Assembly (NCBI GenBank): GCA_902775485.1
Contig: CACYMJ010000026.1
Location: 1-64,000 of the forward strand
Direction of reading: 5' to 3'
Source of the DNA: an uncultured Lachnospiraceae bacterium
Lineage (GTDB): Bacteria > Bacillota > Clostridia > Lachnospirales > Lachnospiraceae
DNA length: 64,000 nucleotides
Positions 53,571 through 62,096 of the stretch are shown in pieces. The notes below the pieces were generated by a model. That model did no database searches. It saw nothing but the letters and a program-made list of their open reading frames with translations, and was not told where the DNA came from. Positions within the stretch are counted from its first letter, which is position 1. The number at the start of each line of letters is the position of its first letter. Both the position numbers and the translations under genes were made by a program.

Positions 53571-54778
53571 GCGTAATTCTTATCGTCAGCCAGAAATTCC
53601 ATTCCAAGCCGTTTGTTATATCTCCTGAGCACTTCCTGTATCTTTTCGGTATTGGTGTGAACCTTGGACATAGCGATGTCGTGGTTCATGTAATCGACAA
53701 CCGTTGCGAGGAATTCACTCATATCGGCTTCGATGAAGTACGGTCTTGAGTTGATCTCGGGATCGTGATAAGCCAGATTTGTGCATATTATCTTGTCGAA
53801 ATAGCATTTGTCATATGCCTTATCGAACATATCCACACCTTCCGTGAACAGTCCGAAAGTGGTACATATATACACACGCTTTGCGTTCATCGATTTGAGC
53901 TGTCTGGCGGTATCGATCATGCTTCCGCCGGAACTGATCATGTCATCGATGATGATAACGTCCTTGCCGTCAATGTTGTCTCCGAGGAATTCGTGGGCAA
54001 CTATCGGGTTTTTGCCGTTAATGACCTTTGTGTAGTCACGTCTCTTATAGAACATACCCGTATCGACACCTAAAACTCCGGCAAAATATACAGCCCTGTC
54101 AAGAGCACCCTCATCGGGACTGATGACAACAAGGTGATCCTTGTCTATCATGAGATCTCTTTCATAGTGGATAAGAGCCTTTATGAACTCGTACGGGGGA
54201 GTGAAGTTATCGAATCCGCACAGGGGTGTTGAATTCTGAACCTTGGGGTCATGCGCATCGAAAGTGACGATATCGTTAACTCCCATGTCGGCAAGTTCGG
54301 CAAGAGCCATCGCACAGTCAAGCGATTCGCGAAGCGATCTTTTATGCTGGCGGGATTCATACAGGAAAGGCATGACTACCGTGATCCTGTGCGCTTTTCC
54401 GGCTATAGCGGCAATGATGCGCTTTATATCCATGTAGATGTCATCGGGAGACATGTAATGAACAAATCCGTTTACGGTAAATGAATTGCTGTGATTGCAT
54501 ACATCGGCAAGTATGAACAGATCGCGTCCTCTGGCAGTATCCCTGAGTATCGCTTTACCCTCGCCGGTACCGAATCTTGGCCATTCGCAGTCAACAAGAT
54601 ATGATTTTCGCTCATAACCGAAAAACTCTTCGGCATCCCTGTGAGTCAGATTCTGGTTCTTACGATACTTGACCAGTTTCTTGTCAACCGCAAGTCCCAA
54701 CTCCCTCGCGCTCTCATGGACGATCAGTCCGAGAGGAGCGACAGGACGTGTATCTTCTAATCGGATATGTTCAGCCAT
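53567..54778 (-). CDS. prs: Ribose-phosphate pyrophosphokinase (PRPP synthetase)
   Basis: A 403-residue enzyme that makes PRPP from ribose 5-phosphate and ATP for purine, pyrimidine, histidine and tryptophan synthesis. The PRPP loop is DVIIIDDMISSGGSM, and the ATP/ribose segment is VTFDAHDPKVQN. It is about 90 residues longer than the canonical 310-315, with extra N-terminal (RKNQNLTHRDAEEFFGYERK) and C-terminal sequence, a form known in Lachnospiraceae. It is the only housekeeping minus-strand gene in this half and converges with yraN, overlapping it by four bases. Confidence 0.92.
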   Translation of the reverse strand: MAEHIRLEDTRPVAPLGLIVHESARELGLAVDKKLVKYRKNQNLTHRDAEEFFGYERKSYLVDCEWPRFGTGEGKAILRDTARGRDLFILADVCNHSNSFTVNGFVHYMSPDDIYMDIKRIIAAIAGKAHRITVVMPFLYESRQHKRSLRESLDCAMALAELADMGVNDIVTFDAHDPKVQNSTPLCGFDNFTPPYEFIKALIHYERDLMIDKDHLVVISPDEGALDRAVYFAGVLGVDTGMFYKRRDYTKVINGKNPIVAHEFLGDNIDGKDVIIIDDMISSGGSMIDTARQLKSMNAKRVYICTTFGLFTEGVDMFDKAYDKCYFDKIICTNLAYHDPEINSRPYFIEADMSEFLATVVDYMNHDIAMSKVHTNTEKIQEVLRRYNKRLGMEFLADDKNYA

Positions 54779-54843
54779 AAATGAATACCTGCCTTTTAAT
54801 ATATACGCTACATTAGTTTAACAATAATAATGGATTTTTGCTA

Positions 54844-54872
54844 CTGTAAAAATACACAATTTAGGGTATAAT
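54844..54872 (+). promoter_or_regulatory. Putative promoter of gltX
   Basis: CTGTAA (54844-54849) and TATAAT (54867-54872) with a 17-base spacer lie 34 bases before the gltX ATG. The -35 is weak, but the -10 is perfect. Confidence 0.55.
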
Positions 54873-54905
54873 GTTTCCATTATCGTTTGAAAGAAGGCAC
54901 TAAAC

Positions 54906-56360
54906 ATGAGTGAAGTAAGAACAAGATTTGCTCCAAGTCCTACAGGACGGATGCATGTTGGAAATCTGAGGACGGCATTGTATGCTTACCTTATTGCTAA
55001 GCATGAAAACGGTAAATTTCTTCTGCGTATAGAAGATACCGATCAGGAAAGATATGTGGACGGTGCGGTTGACATAATATACCGGACGATGCAAAAAACC
55101 GGTCTGATCCATGATGAAGGTCCTGACAAGGATGGCGGTGTCGGACCTTATGTACAAAGTGAGCGCCAGGCGTCCGGAATATATCTTAAATACGCAAAAC
55201 AGCTTGTTGATGAGGGAAAGGCATATTACTGTTTCTGCACCAAAGAGCGCCTTGAAGGCCTGACGCAGAACGTGGGCGGCAAGGAGATCAACGTATATGA
55301 CAAGCACTGCCTTGGTCTTTCCAGGGAAGAGGTTGAGGCCAATCTTGAAAAGGGTATGCCGTATGTTATCAGACAGAATAATCCCAACACCGGAACCACA
55401 ACGTTTCATGATGAGATATACGGTGATATAACCGTTGATAACGCCGAACTTGATGATATGATACTGATCAAATCCGATGGTTATCCGACATACAATTTTG
55501 CCAATGTCATAGACGATCATCTTATGGGTATTACTCATGTTGTCAGGGGAAACGAGTACCTGTCATCAACTCCTAAGTACAACAGACTCTATGAGGCATT
55601 CGGCTGGGACATTCCCGTATATGTTCACTGTCCGCTGATCACGGATGAGGAGCACAAGAAACTGTCGAAGAGGAGCGGTCATTCCTCGTATGAGGATCTT
55701 ATCGAACAGGGATTCATATCCGAGGCCGTAGTCAACTTTGTGGCGCTTCTCGGATGGTCGCCTGAAGATAACGTTGAGATAATGTCGCTTTCGGAGCTTA
55801 TCGAGAAGTTTGATTATACAAAGATGAGCAAATCCCCGGCCGTGTTTGATTATACGAAGCTTAAATGGATGAACGGGGAATACATGAAGGCGATGGATTT
55901 TGACAGATTCTATGAGATGGCACTTCCGTATATCCGTGAAGTCATAACGAAGGATCTGGATCTTAAGAAGATCGCCGCAATGGTCAAGACCAGGATAGAG
56001 ATATTCCCGGATATCAAGGATCATATAGATTTCTTTGAAAGTGTTCCGGAATATGACCTTGATATGTATATCCACAAGAAGATGAAAACAGACAGGGGAT
56101 CATCACTTGCGCTTCTTGAGGATGTCCTGCCGCTTCTTAAGGAGTGCAGCGACTATTCGAATGATGCGCTTTTTGCTCTGCTATCCGAATATGCGGCAAA
56201 GAAGGAGTATAAGACCGGATTTGTGATGTGGCCGATCCGTACGGCTCTTTCCGGAAAACAGATGACCCCGGGTGGTGCAACGGAACTTATGGAGATCCTC
56301 GGCCATGATGAATCATGCAGGAGAATTGAGGCTGCCATAGACAAACTGAAGAAGGGCTGA
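54906..56360 (+). CDS. gltX: Glutamyl-tRNA synthetase
   Basis: A 484-residue class I synthetase that charges tRNA-Glu. It has the HIGH motif [20 protein letters not shown], the KMSKS-type motif KLSKRSG, and an anticodon-binding C-terminal domain (about 320-484). It begins [13 protein letters not shown] after GAAGGCAC. It is probably non-discriminating if no glutaminyl-tRNA synthetase exists, which cannot be told here. Its promoter is probably at 54844-54872. Confidence 0.97.
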   Translation: MSEVRTRFAPSPTGRMHVGNLRTALYAYLIAKHENGKFLLRIEDTDQERYVDGAVDIIYRTMQKTGLIHDEGPDKDGGVGPYVQSERQASGIYLKYAKQLVDEGKAYYCFCTKERLEGLTQNVGGKEINVYDKHCLGLSREEVEANLEKGMPYVIRQNNPNTGTTTFHDEIYGDITVDNAELDDMILIKSDGYPTYNFANVIDDHLMGITHVVRGNEYLSSTPKYNRLYEAFGWDIPVYVHCPLITDEEHKKLSKRSGHSSYEDLIEQGFISEAVVNFVALLGWSPEDNVEIMSLSELIEKFDYTKMSKSPAVFDYTKLKWMNGEYMKAMDFDRFYEMALPYIREVITKDLDLKKIAAMVKTRIEIFPDIKDHIDFFESVPEYDLDMYIHKKMKTDRGSSLALLEDVLPLLKECSDYSNDALFALLSEYAAKKEYKTGFVMWPIRTALSGKQMTPGGATELMEILGHDESCRRIEAAIDKLKKG

Positions 56361-56424
56361 TATTTCTTTTGGGGAACCGGTACGACGTATGTAAACAGGC
56401 CGTATCGATGATAAAGGAGAGAAT

Positions 56425-57342
56425 ATGTACTACACGATCTGTGAATCCCTCAGGGAAGTATCAAAGGATGAACTTCAAAATACGCAGGGACAGTACGTTG
56501 CGATCATATCGTTCGATGAATGGAACAGAAGCCGTGACAGTTTTGAGATGGGGATCGACCTTGATCTGAACCTTTCCGAGATATATACGACCAAAGCGGA
56601 GGTCAACTATGATTCTCTGACCGGCTCGTTTTCAATCCCGAACAGAGAAGATTTTTCAAAAGAAGATTATAAGTTCGCATTTGCACTCGACGAGAAAGGT
56701 ATCGTATTCATTGATGACAGCGGCAAGGCCGAAGAGATAATAAAGGTCATCGGCAGTACCAAGAAATGGAAACTTCCGAGCCTGGAGAGGTTCATATATG
56801 ATTTTCTCGACCAGATCGTGATCGGCGATCTGAGGCTTATGGAAAAATATGAGTTCGAGCTCGATTCCATTGAGCAGATGATTATGAACGGTGATGAGAA
56901 GTTTCCGTCAAGCCGGCTTAACGAGATCAGAAATGATATCAGGGATCTCAGGATACATTACGAGCAGCTTATGGATCTCGGACAGGAACTTGAAGAGAAC
57001 GAGAACAATTTCTTCAAACAGGAGAATCTCAGATATTTCAGGCTTTTTCTGAACAGGATAGCAAGGCTTCATGACAATTCCACATCGCTTCGCGACTATA
57101 CGATGCAGCTTCGCGATCTGTACAAGGCCCATATTGATATCAAACAGAACAGGATCATGACGGTCCTGACAGTCGTGACCACGATTTTTATGCCGCTGAC
57201 TCTTATCGTCGGATGGTACGGCATGAACTTCCGCTTTATGCCGGAACTTGAATGGAGATGGGGATATCCAGTAGTCATAGCTGTAAGTGTAGTGATCGTT
57301 GCAGCGAGCCTTATGTTCTTTAAGAAGAAAAAGTGGTTGTAA
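56425..57342 (+). CDS. corA: CorA-type magnesium/divalent cation transporter
   Basis: A 305-residue CorA transporter. A large cytoplasmic N-terminal domain (1-245) is followed by two C-terminal membrane helices. The pore motif GMN reads VGWYGMNFRF at the end of the first helix. The second helix ends in the basic FFKKKKWL. CorA proteins move Mg2+ (or Co2+/Ni2+) as pentamers. RBS AAAGGAGAG. The gene for a YczE-like membrane protein starts 16 bases downstream. Confidence 0.95.
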   Translation: MYYTICESLREVSKDELQNTQGQYVAIISFDEWNRSRDSFEMGIDLDLNLSEIYTTKAEVNYDSLTGSFSIPNREDFSKEDYKFAFALDEKGIVFIDDSGKAEEIIKVIGSTKKWKLPSLERFIYDFLDQIVIGDLRLMEKYEFELDSIEQMIMNGDEKFPSSRLNEIRNDIRDLRIHYEQLMDLGQELEENENNFFKQENLRYFRLFLNRIARLHDNSTSLRDYTMQLRDLYKAHIDIKQNRIMTVLTVVTTIFMPLTLIVGWYGMNFRFMPELEWRWGYPVVIAVSVVIVAASLMFFKKKKWL

Positions 57343-57358
57343 TACCAGGGAAAGTATT

Positions 57359-58012
57359 GTGAAAAAGACTTTGTTGGAATGGCTGAAGATAATTTGCGGC
57401 CTTATTGTTTTTGCGTTCGGTGTTCATTTAACTATTTTTGCCAATATCGGGCTTGCTCCGTGGGACTGCCTTGGGATGGGGCTGGCAAAACATCTGCCGT
57501 TTGGCTACGGGATATGCATGACGATCGTAGCCGTAACAGTATTGATGATCGATCTGCTGCTGAAGGAGAAGATCGGTTTCGGTACGATCATTGATGCACT
57601 TCTTACCGGCAATTTTGTCCACGCTTTCAACTGTATAAACAGACTTGAGCCAAACAGTAATGTCTGGCTTGGTATATGCATAATGCTTGCAGGATTCGTG
57701 TTCATGGCGATCGGTATGTGGATCTATATGAGCGCAGCACAATGCTGCGGCCCGAGAGATGCTCTCCTTGTGGGACTCGGAAAAAGAATGCCCAGGGTCC
57801 CGATCGGGATAGTTGAGGTCATCATGTGGGCGGTCGTGCTGCTCTTCGGATGGCTTCTCGGAGGACCCGTTGGGATAGGAACGCTTATCAGCACACTCGG
57901 AGCAGGACTTGTCATGCAGCTTGTATATAACATCATCGGGTTTGAACCGAGAAAGATCAGACATCGTGATGTAATGACAACGATAAAAGAACTTGCAAAA
58001 AATGACGGATGA
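57359..58012 (+). CDS. YczE/YitT-like membrane protein
   Basis: A 217-residue protein with five or six membrane helices. It begins KKTLLEWLKIICGLIVFAFG and contains NIGLAPWDCLGMGL and QCCGPRDALLVGLGKRMPR, the family motifs of YczE/YyaS proteins. The GTG at 57359, after CAGGGAAAG, is preferred to an upstream in-frame ATG at 57299 inside corA. Substrate and function are unknown; some members are linked to antibiotic or peptide regulation. It is likely cotranscribed with corA. Confidence 0.82.
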   Translation: MKKTLLEWLKIICGLIVFAFGVHLTIFANIGLAPWDCLGMGLAKHLPFGYGICMTIVAVTVLMIDLLLKEKIGFGTIIDALLTGNFVHAFNCINRLEPNSNVWLGICIMLAGFVFMAIGMWIYMSAAQCCGPRDALLVGLGKRMPRVPIGIVEVIMWAVVLLFGWLLGGPVGIGTLISTLGAGLVMQLVYNIIGFEPRKIRHRDVMTTIKELAKNDG

Positions 58013-58038
58013 AGTTAATGTAAATATGTCCGAATTTC

Positions 58039-58051
58039 GTCACGTTGTGAC
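58039..58051 (+). promoter_or_regulatory. Inverted repeat upstream of the lipoprotein gene
   Basis: GTCAC-GTT-GTGAC is a 5+3+5 inverted repeat 59 bases before the lipoprotein ATG, next to an AT-rich TAATATAT stretch that may hold the -10. It may be an operator, but this is speculative. Confidence 0.35.
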
Positions 58052-58109
58052 ATAATATATTTTAACACAAAAAAGATCGGTATATACACATAACAAGGAG
58101 AGAGACCAG

Positions 58110-59843
58110 ATGAAAAAAAGGGTATGTTTATTTGTTCTTGCTGCAGCGTTTGTTCTTTCGGCATGCGGCGGAAACGTTAATGTGAATGTCAATGTTGCTG
58201 ACAGTGGTACGGAAGATGAAAAGAAGGACGAAGTACCGGAGGAGACGGAGACAGCAAAAGAGCCTGCCGCAGACGAAAGCTTACAGACAGAGCCGGAAAA
58301 AATGCCGGTCTATAAGCTTGTTTCCAAGTACTTTTACGAAACGTATGACGGTAAGGAAAAAGAGGATGCAGAAGGAAATTCCCTCGAAGGAAAGCAGGTA
58401 TTTGACGGACTTACACAGGCTGTAATGGTCGCTGAAGATAGCAAGGATGCATATCCGCAGCTGTATAAATCTCTTAATGAATCTTCGATCGCATCACTTG
58501 ATGCGGCTTCTTCGAACGTGGAGGAACTGATCAGCCGGGCACAGGAGGATGCCTCAACTTCCAAGAAGGATAACCGTCCGTTTTTCGGACCTTACAATGA
58601 TTATTTAAGAGTATCCGTATGTCGTGCCGATTCAAAGGTTTTAAGCTACTGCGAAGATTATTCGAACTTCATGGGCGGAGCTCACGGAATGTACGGCAGG
58701 AGCGGATACACATATGATGTGGCAACAGGAAAAAAACTGTCGCTGACCGATGTCGTTAAGCTTACGGAAGATGATCTTATACCTGTACTTAAGGAAAAAC
58801 TGCTCGAGCTAAACGATGAGGATGAATATGACGATCTGGATGAGAAACTGAAAAGCTATAAGCTTGATTCCGAGACTGTGTACGATGAAGAGACTGAGGA
58901 ACTTACATACGGATATAACTGGTATCTTGACCATGACGGCATGCATTTCTATTTCGGACCTTACGAGATAGCACCTTATGCGGTCGGTGCTGCCGATGTC
59001 GTGATAGCATATGATGAGCTGCCCGGAGATGTAAACGAAGAGTATCTTCCCGATCAGAATGCCGGCTATATCGTAACAGGCGATATACCAATGGTCGCAA
59101 GGCAGTGGGATGATGAGAGCGATACCGGACTTCACTTTGTTTATGATACCGATGAAACCACGGAAAATTATGACAATGGTTATGACTGTACCGCGCTGAC
59201 ATTAAAGAAGGGTGACAAGTCGGCAACAGCCGAAGATGAGTATTTCACGTACAGTTATGAAAAGAACTATCTGAAGCAGTATAAGGTCGTTACGGCAGAT
59301 GGCAGGGAATACATTTACGTATGTGCCCTTACGTTTAACGACTATACGGATGTGATGGTATTTGATATCAGTAATGATGATATCAAGCTTGCAGGCGTCT
59401 TCACATGTCATCTAGTATACGATACGACCGATGAGGATCATGCCGGAGAGTTTATACCCACGGATCCGGAGAATATGTATTTCGGACAGACCGGAGACCT
59501 TTTCGGAACCTATACATGTTACGGAAGATATGTTGTCGGAGATGACGGCATGCCTGAGCCTGTTGACAGCGTTTATAAGATCAGCTGGGGATCTGAAGAA
59601 GCCAAATCCCTTAAGAGCGTCAAGGTAACGATGCTTGATGACGAGTACAATGAACAGGGAGAGGAAACGATAGATGCCGGAGAGCATTTCCTTCCGATCA
59701 GGACGGATAACAGCAGTTTTGTTGACTGCAGGCTTGATGACGGCAGACTTGTAAGGCTGAAGTTCTCACAGACCGAATATCCTTCGCAGATTGACGGCGT
59801 TAATGTTGAGGATCTGTTTGAAGGTCTTGTATATGCCGGATAA
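58110..59843 (+). CDS. Secreted lipoprotein with DUF3298/RsiV-like domain
   Basis: A 577-residue lipoprotein. The signal peptide ends in LSAC with Cys19. An asparagine/valine and acidic linker follows (20-70), then a domain with NFMGGAHGMYGRSGYTYDVA (about 185-205), FYFGPYEIAPYAVGAADVVI and YDELPGDV, typical of DUF3298/RsiV-like proteins. RsiV is an anti-sigma factor that senses lysozyme; here no membrane helix or sigma gene is near, so only the external domain is shared. A further beta-rich C-terminal region (about 320-577) is unassigned. RBS CAAGGAGAG. It may sense or bind cell-wall material. Confidence 0.8.
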   Translation: MKKRVCLFVLAAAFVLSACGGNVNVNVNVADSGTEDEKKDEVPEETETAKEPAADESLQTEPEKMPVYKLVSKYFYETYDGKEKEDAEGNSLEGKQVFDGLTQAVMVAEDSKDAYPQLYKSLNESSIASLDAASSNVEELISRAQEDASTSKKDNRPFFGPYNDYLRVSVCRADSKVLSYCEDYSNFMGGAHGMYGRSGYTYDVATGKKLSLTDVVKLTEDDLIPVLKEKLLELNDEDEYDDLDEKLKSYKLDSETVYDEETEELTYGYNWYLDHDGMHFYFGPYEIAPYAVGAADVVIAYDELPGDVNEEYLPDQNAGYIVTGDIPMVARQWDDESDTGLHFVYDTDETTENYDNGYDCTALTLKKGDKSATAEDEYFTYSYEKNYLKQYKVVTADGREYIYVCALTFNDYTDVMVFDISNDDIKLAGVFTCHLVYDTTDEDHAGEFIPTDPENMYFGQTGDLFGTYTCYGRYVVGDDGMPEPVDSVYKISWGSEEAKSLKSVKVTMLDDEYNEQGEETIDAGEHFLPIRTDNSSFVDCRLDDGRLVRLKFSQTEYPSQIDGVNVEDLFEGLVYAG

Positions 59844-59885
59844 AGAGAGTGATAAACTAAACATCAATTCAGACAGGAAACACAT

Positions 59886-61565
59886 ATGAAACTAAACAGG
59901 CAACAATACCGGGCGGCCGTTATAACGGACGGCCCGGTGCTTGTCCTGGCGGGACCCGGAAGCGGGAAGACACATCTTCTTGTCGAGAGGATCCGGATGA
60001 TGATCGAGGAAAAGCATATCTTGCCCGAAAATATTCTCGTCATCACATTTTCTCAAAAAGCTGCCCGTCAGATGCAGGCAAGATTTCAAAAATGCGTCGA
60101 AGGAAAGTCTTATCCCGTGACATTCGGGACATTTCACGCAGTGTTCTATCACATATTGCAGGAGTTCGACCCAAACATCAACAGATTGATAACCGAACAG
60201 GAACAGAGGATATTCGTGCAGACTCTGAAGGATGGTTTTGACCTTTTTGATGAGTATACCGAAACGGAAGATGTCATTGGCATGATATCTTCATACCGGA
60301 ACTTATCCGATGATTTTTTTGTGCGCGATGAACGTGGAAGAGGGATGGATGAGGCACATCAGGAGGAGTTCGTAAAACTGGCTGCCAGCTACGAAAGGCT
60401 TTGCCGGCAGGAGGGCGTGATCGATTTTGATGACATGATCATCATGTGTGATGCTGTGCTTAGAAAACATGAGATGTTCCTTCGCAAACAGCAGAAGCGT
60501 TTCAAGTATTTTCTTGTGGATGAATTCCAGGATATAAACGAGGCACAGTATGACGTTCTGCGTCTTCTTGCGGGGGATCTGATGAACGTTTTTGCAGTGG
60601 GGGACGATGACCAGTCGATATATGCTTTTCGAGGCAGCCGTCCGCAGCTTATGAAGAAGTTCCTGAGCCAGTACAAAGGCTGCACACAGGTGACGCTGAC
60701 AATGAACTACAGATGCTGTGAAAATGTTATCGGTGCAGCCGACACGCTGATAAGGCATAACAGCGACAGGCTGGAGAGGCCCATGCAGTGTCATTTAAAA
60801 CAGAACGCAGGCGGAAGCGTTGTTACGGTCCATTCCGAGAATACGAGCGTACAGGCCGCATTTGTCTGCGATATGATATCGCATCTGATGGAGACGTACG
60901 GATACACGGCCGGGGATTTTGCAGTGCTTTACAGGAGTGAACACTGCGCATCGATGTTCATAAAAACGGCGCAGGAGAGAGGATACAAACTGAGAAGGAC
61001 CGGGGAGGCTGAGGCGAAATCCAAAAAACAAAAGATATATGAGGCTTATGTTCGCGCAAAACAGGGCAGTGCAGACAGAGCGGATTATTTTCTTATCATG
61101 AACAATCCTCCGAGAGGCCTTTCCCGCGAAGCCCTGTGTGACGTGACAGCTGATTATCTAAGCGCGTTTCGGACATTTTATGCGGATGATGCCAAAATGC
61201 TTGAAAAAGTCGATGATCTTGAAAGAACTATAGCGGATGCCGGACATATGAAACCCGAGGAGGAGCATACCGATCCTAAGGATATGATAAACGTGATGAG
61301 CGCACATGCCTCAAAAGGCCTTGAGTTTAAATGCGTATTCGTCATAGGCCTTCAGGAAGGACTGTTTCCCCACTATAAGAGCATGACCGGCGGTATGGAC
61401 ATGGAAGAGAGACGGCTTATGTATGTTGCCATGACGCGTGCAAAAGAGCGCCTGTACATATGCTCGCTCGGAACCGAGCATGGTAAGCGCCCTTCGAGAT
61501 TCGTTTATGAATGTATGGAAAACAAAAAATATATCAGCGACAGTCTGTATCTTACAAGAGTGTGA
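59886..61565 (+). CDS. UvrD/PcrA-like ATP-dependent DNA helicase
   Basis: A 559-residue superfamily 1 helicase. It has Walker A LAGPGSGKTH with Lys28, motif Ia ITFSQKAARQM, motif II FLVDEFQDINEAQ, motif III VGDDDQSIYAFRGS, motif IV LTMNYRCCENVI, motif V MSAHASKGLEFKCVF and motif VI YVAMTRAKERLYI. It is shorter than PcrA (about 730) with a reduced 2B domain, like other short Clostridial members. It probably works in DNA repair. The last valine codon and the TGA stop come from the 74-bp palindrome that begins at 61560. Confidence 0.95.
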   Translation: MKLNRQQYRAAVITDGPVLVLAGPGSGKTHLLVERIRMMIEEKHILPENILVITFSQKAARQMQARFQKCVEGKSYPVTFGTFHAVFYHILQEFDPNINRLITEQEQRIFVQTLKDGFDLFDEYTETEDVIGMISSYRNLSDDFFVRDERGRGMDEAHQEEFVKLAASYERLCRQEGVIDFDDMIIMCDAVLRKHEMFLRKQQKRFKYFLVDEFQDINEAQYDVLRLLAGDLMNVFAVGDDDQSIYAFRGSRPQLMKKFLSQYKGCTQVTLTMNYRCCENVIGAADTLIRHNSDRLERPMQCHLKQNAGGSVVTVHSENTSVQAAFVCDMISHLMETYGYTAGDFAVLYRSEHCASMFIKTAQERGYKLRRTGEAEAKSKKQKIYEAYVRAKQGSADRADYFLIMNNPPRGLSREALCDVTADYLSAFRTFYADDAKMLEKVDDLERTIADAGHMKPEEEHTDPKDMINVMSAHASKGLEFKCVFVIGLQEGLFPHYKSMTGGMDMEERRLMYVAMTRAKERLYICSLGTEHGKRPSRFVYECMENKKYISDSLYLTRV

Positions 61566-61633
61566 CAAGGGGACGGTTCTTTTGACACATTTTTTTGAAA
61601 AAATGTGTCAAAAGAACCGTCCCCTTGTCACAC
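61560..61633. repeat. Perfect 74-bp palindromic repeat (36-base arms) between convergent genes
   Basis: The left arm 61560-61595 (GTGTGACAAGGGGACGG to TTTTTT) is exactly complementary to the right arm 61598-61633, with only TG between them. Such a hairpin is far stronger than a usual terminator, has no T run outside the arms, and would make a 36-bp RNA duplex on either strand. It supplies the stop codon of the helicase and ends one base before the stop codon of the DUF1292 gene. The GGGGACGGTTCT core resembles dispersed palindromes I recall from Clostridial genomes; copy number here is unknown. Confidence 0.95.
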
Positions 61634-61634
61634 A

Positions 61635-61952
61635 TCAGTCGTCTGCAAGCAGATCGAATTCCTCGTTGTCGAGATACTCGTCAAATGCATCTGCAACAGC
61701 TTCATATTCTTCGTCGGATTCTATGTAGATAAGCTCGGGTTCAACGTTGGGGTCGTTTTCGTCTTCTTTGTAGCCGTAGAACCATACCTCGCCTTCGGAT
61801 GACTGGCCGTCATCATCGAGCGGAAGCAGTACGATATAATCCTTGTCATTTACGGTAAGGATGGTTACGATCGCACATGTTACCTTGGAATCGTCGTCGA
61901 GTTCAAGCTCGACGGTCATGTTTATATCGTCATTTTCATCGGGTTTTTGCAT
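61635..61952 (-). CDS. DUF1292 (YrzB-like) protein
   Basis: A 105-residue acidic protein with the DUF1292 core VELELDDDSKVTCAIVTILT, DKDYIVLLPLDDDGQ and EVWFYGYKEDEN. Function is unknown; the family is common in Firmicutes. ATG 61952 is seven bases from AAGGAG on the minus strand; an in-frame ATG at 61973 has no site. It converges with the helicase gene across the palindrome and has a promoter at 61984-62013. Confidence 0.93.
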   Translation of the reverse strand: MQKPDENDDINMTVELELDDDSKVTCAIVTILTVNDKDYIVLLPLDDDGQSSEGEVWFYGYKEDENDPNVEPELIYIESDEEYEAVADAFDEYLDNEEFDLLADD

Positions 61953-61983
61953 GATTATCTCCTTATATTTCAAAGATTTGCTG

Positions 61984-62013
61984 ATTATAACACATCATGC
62001 ACGCGATAATCAA
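61984..62013 (-). promoter_or_regulatory. Promoter of the DUF1292 gene
   Basis: On the minus strand TTGATT (62013-62008) and TATAAT (61989-61984) are 18 bases apart, 32 bases before the ATG. Confidence 0.65.
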
Positions 62014-62042
62014 TGTTTTGAGATGCCGGTTGGCGCTTTTTG

Positions 62043-62071
62043 TTGAAAACACAAGCAATTTTCGGTATAAT
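62043..62071 (+). promoter_or_regulatory. Promoter of the GH13-like gene
   Basis: TTGAAA (62043-62048) and TATAAT (62066-62071) with a 17-base spacer lie 26 bases before the ATG. It is divergent from the DUF1292 promoter. Confidence 0.8.
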
Positions 62072-62096
62072 AATCAGACGTGGGACAAAATCTATT

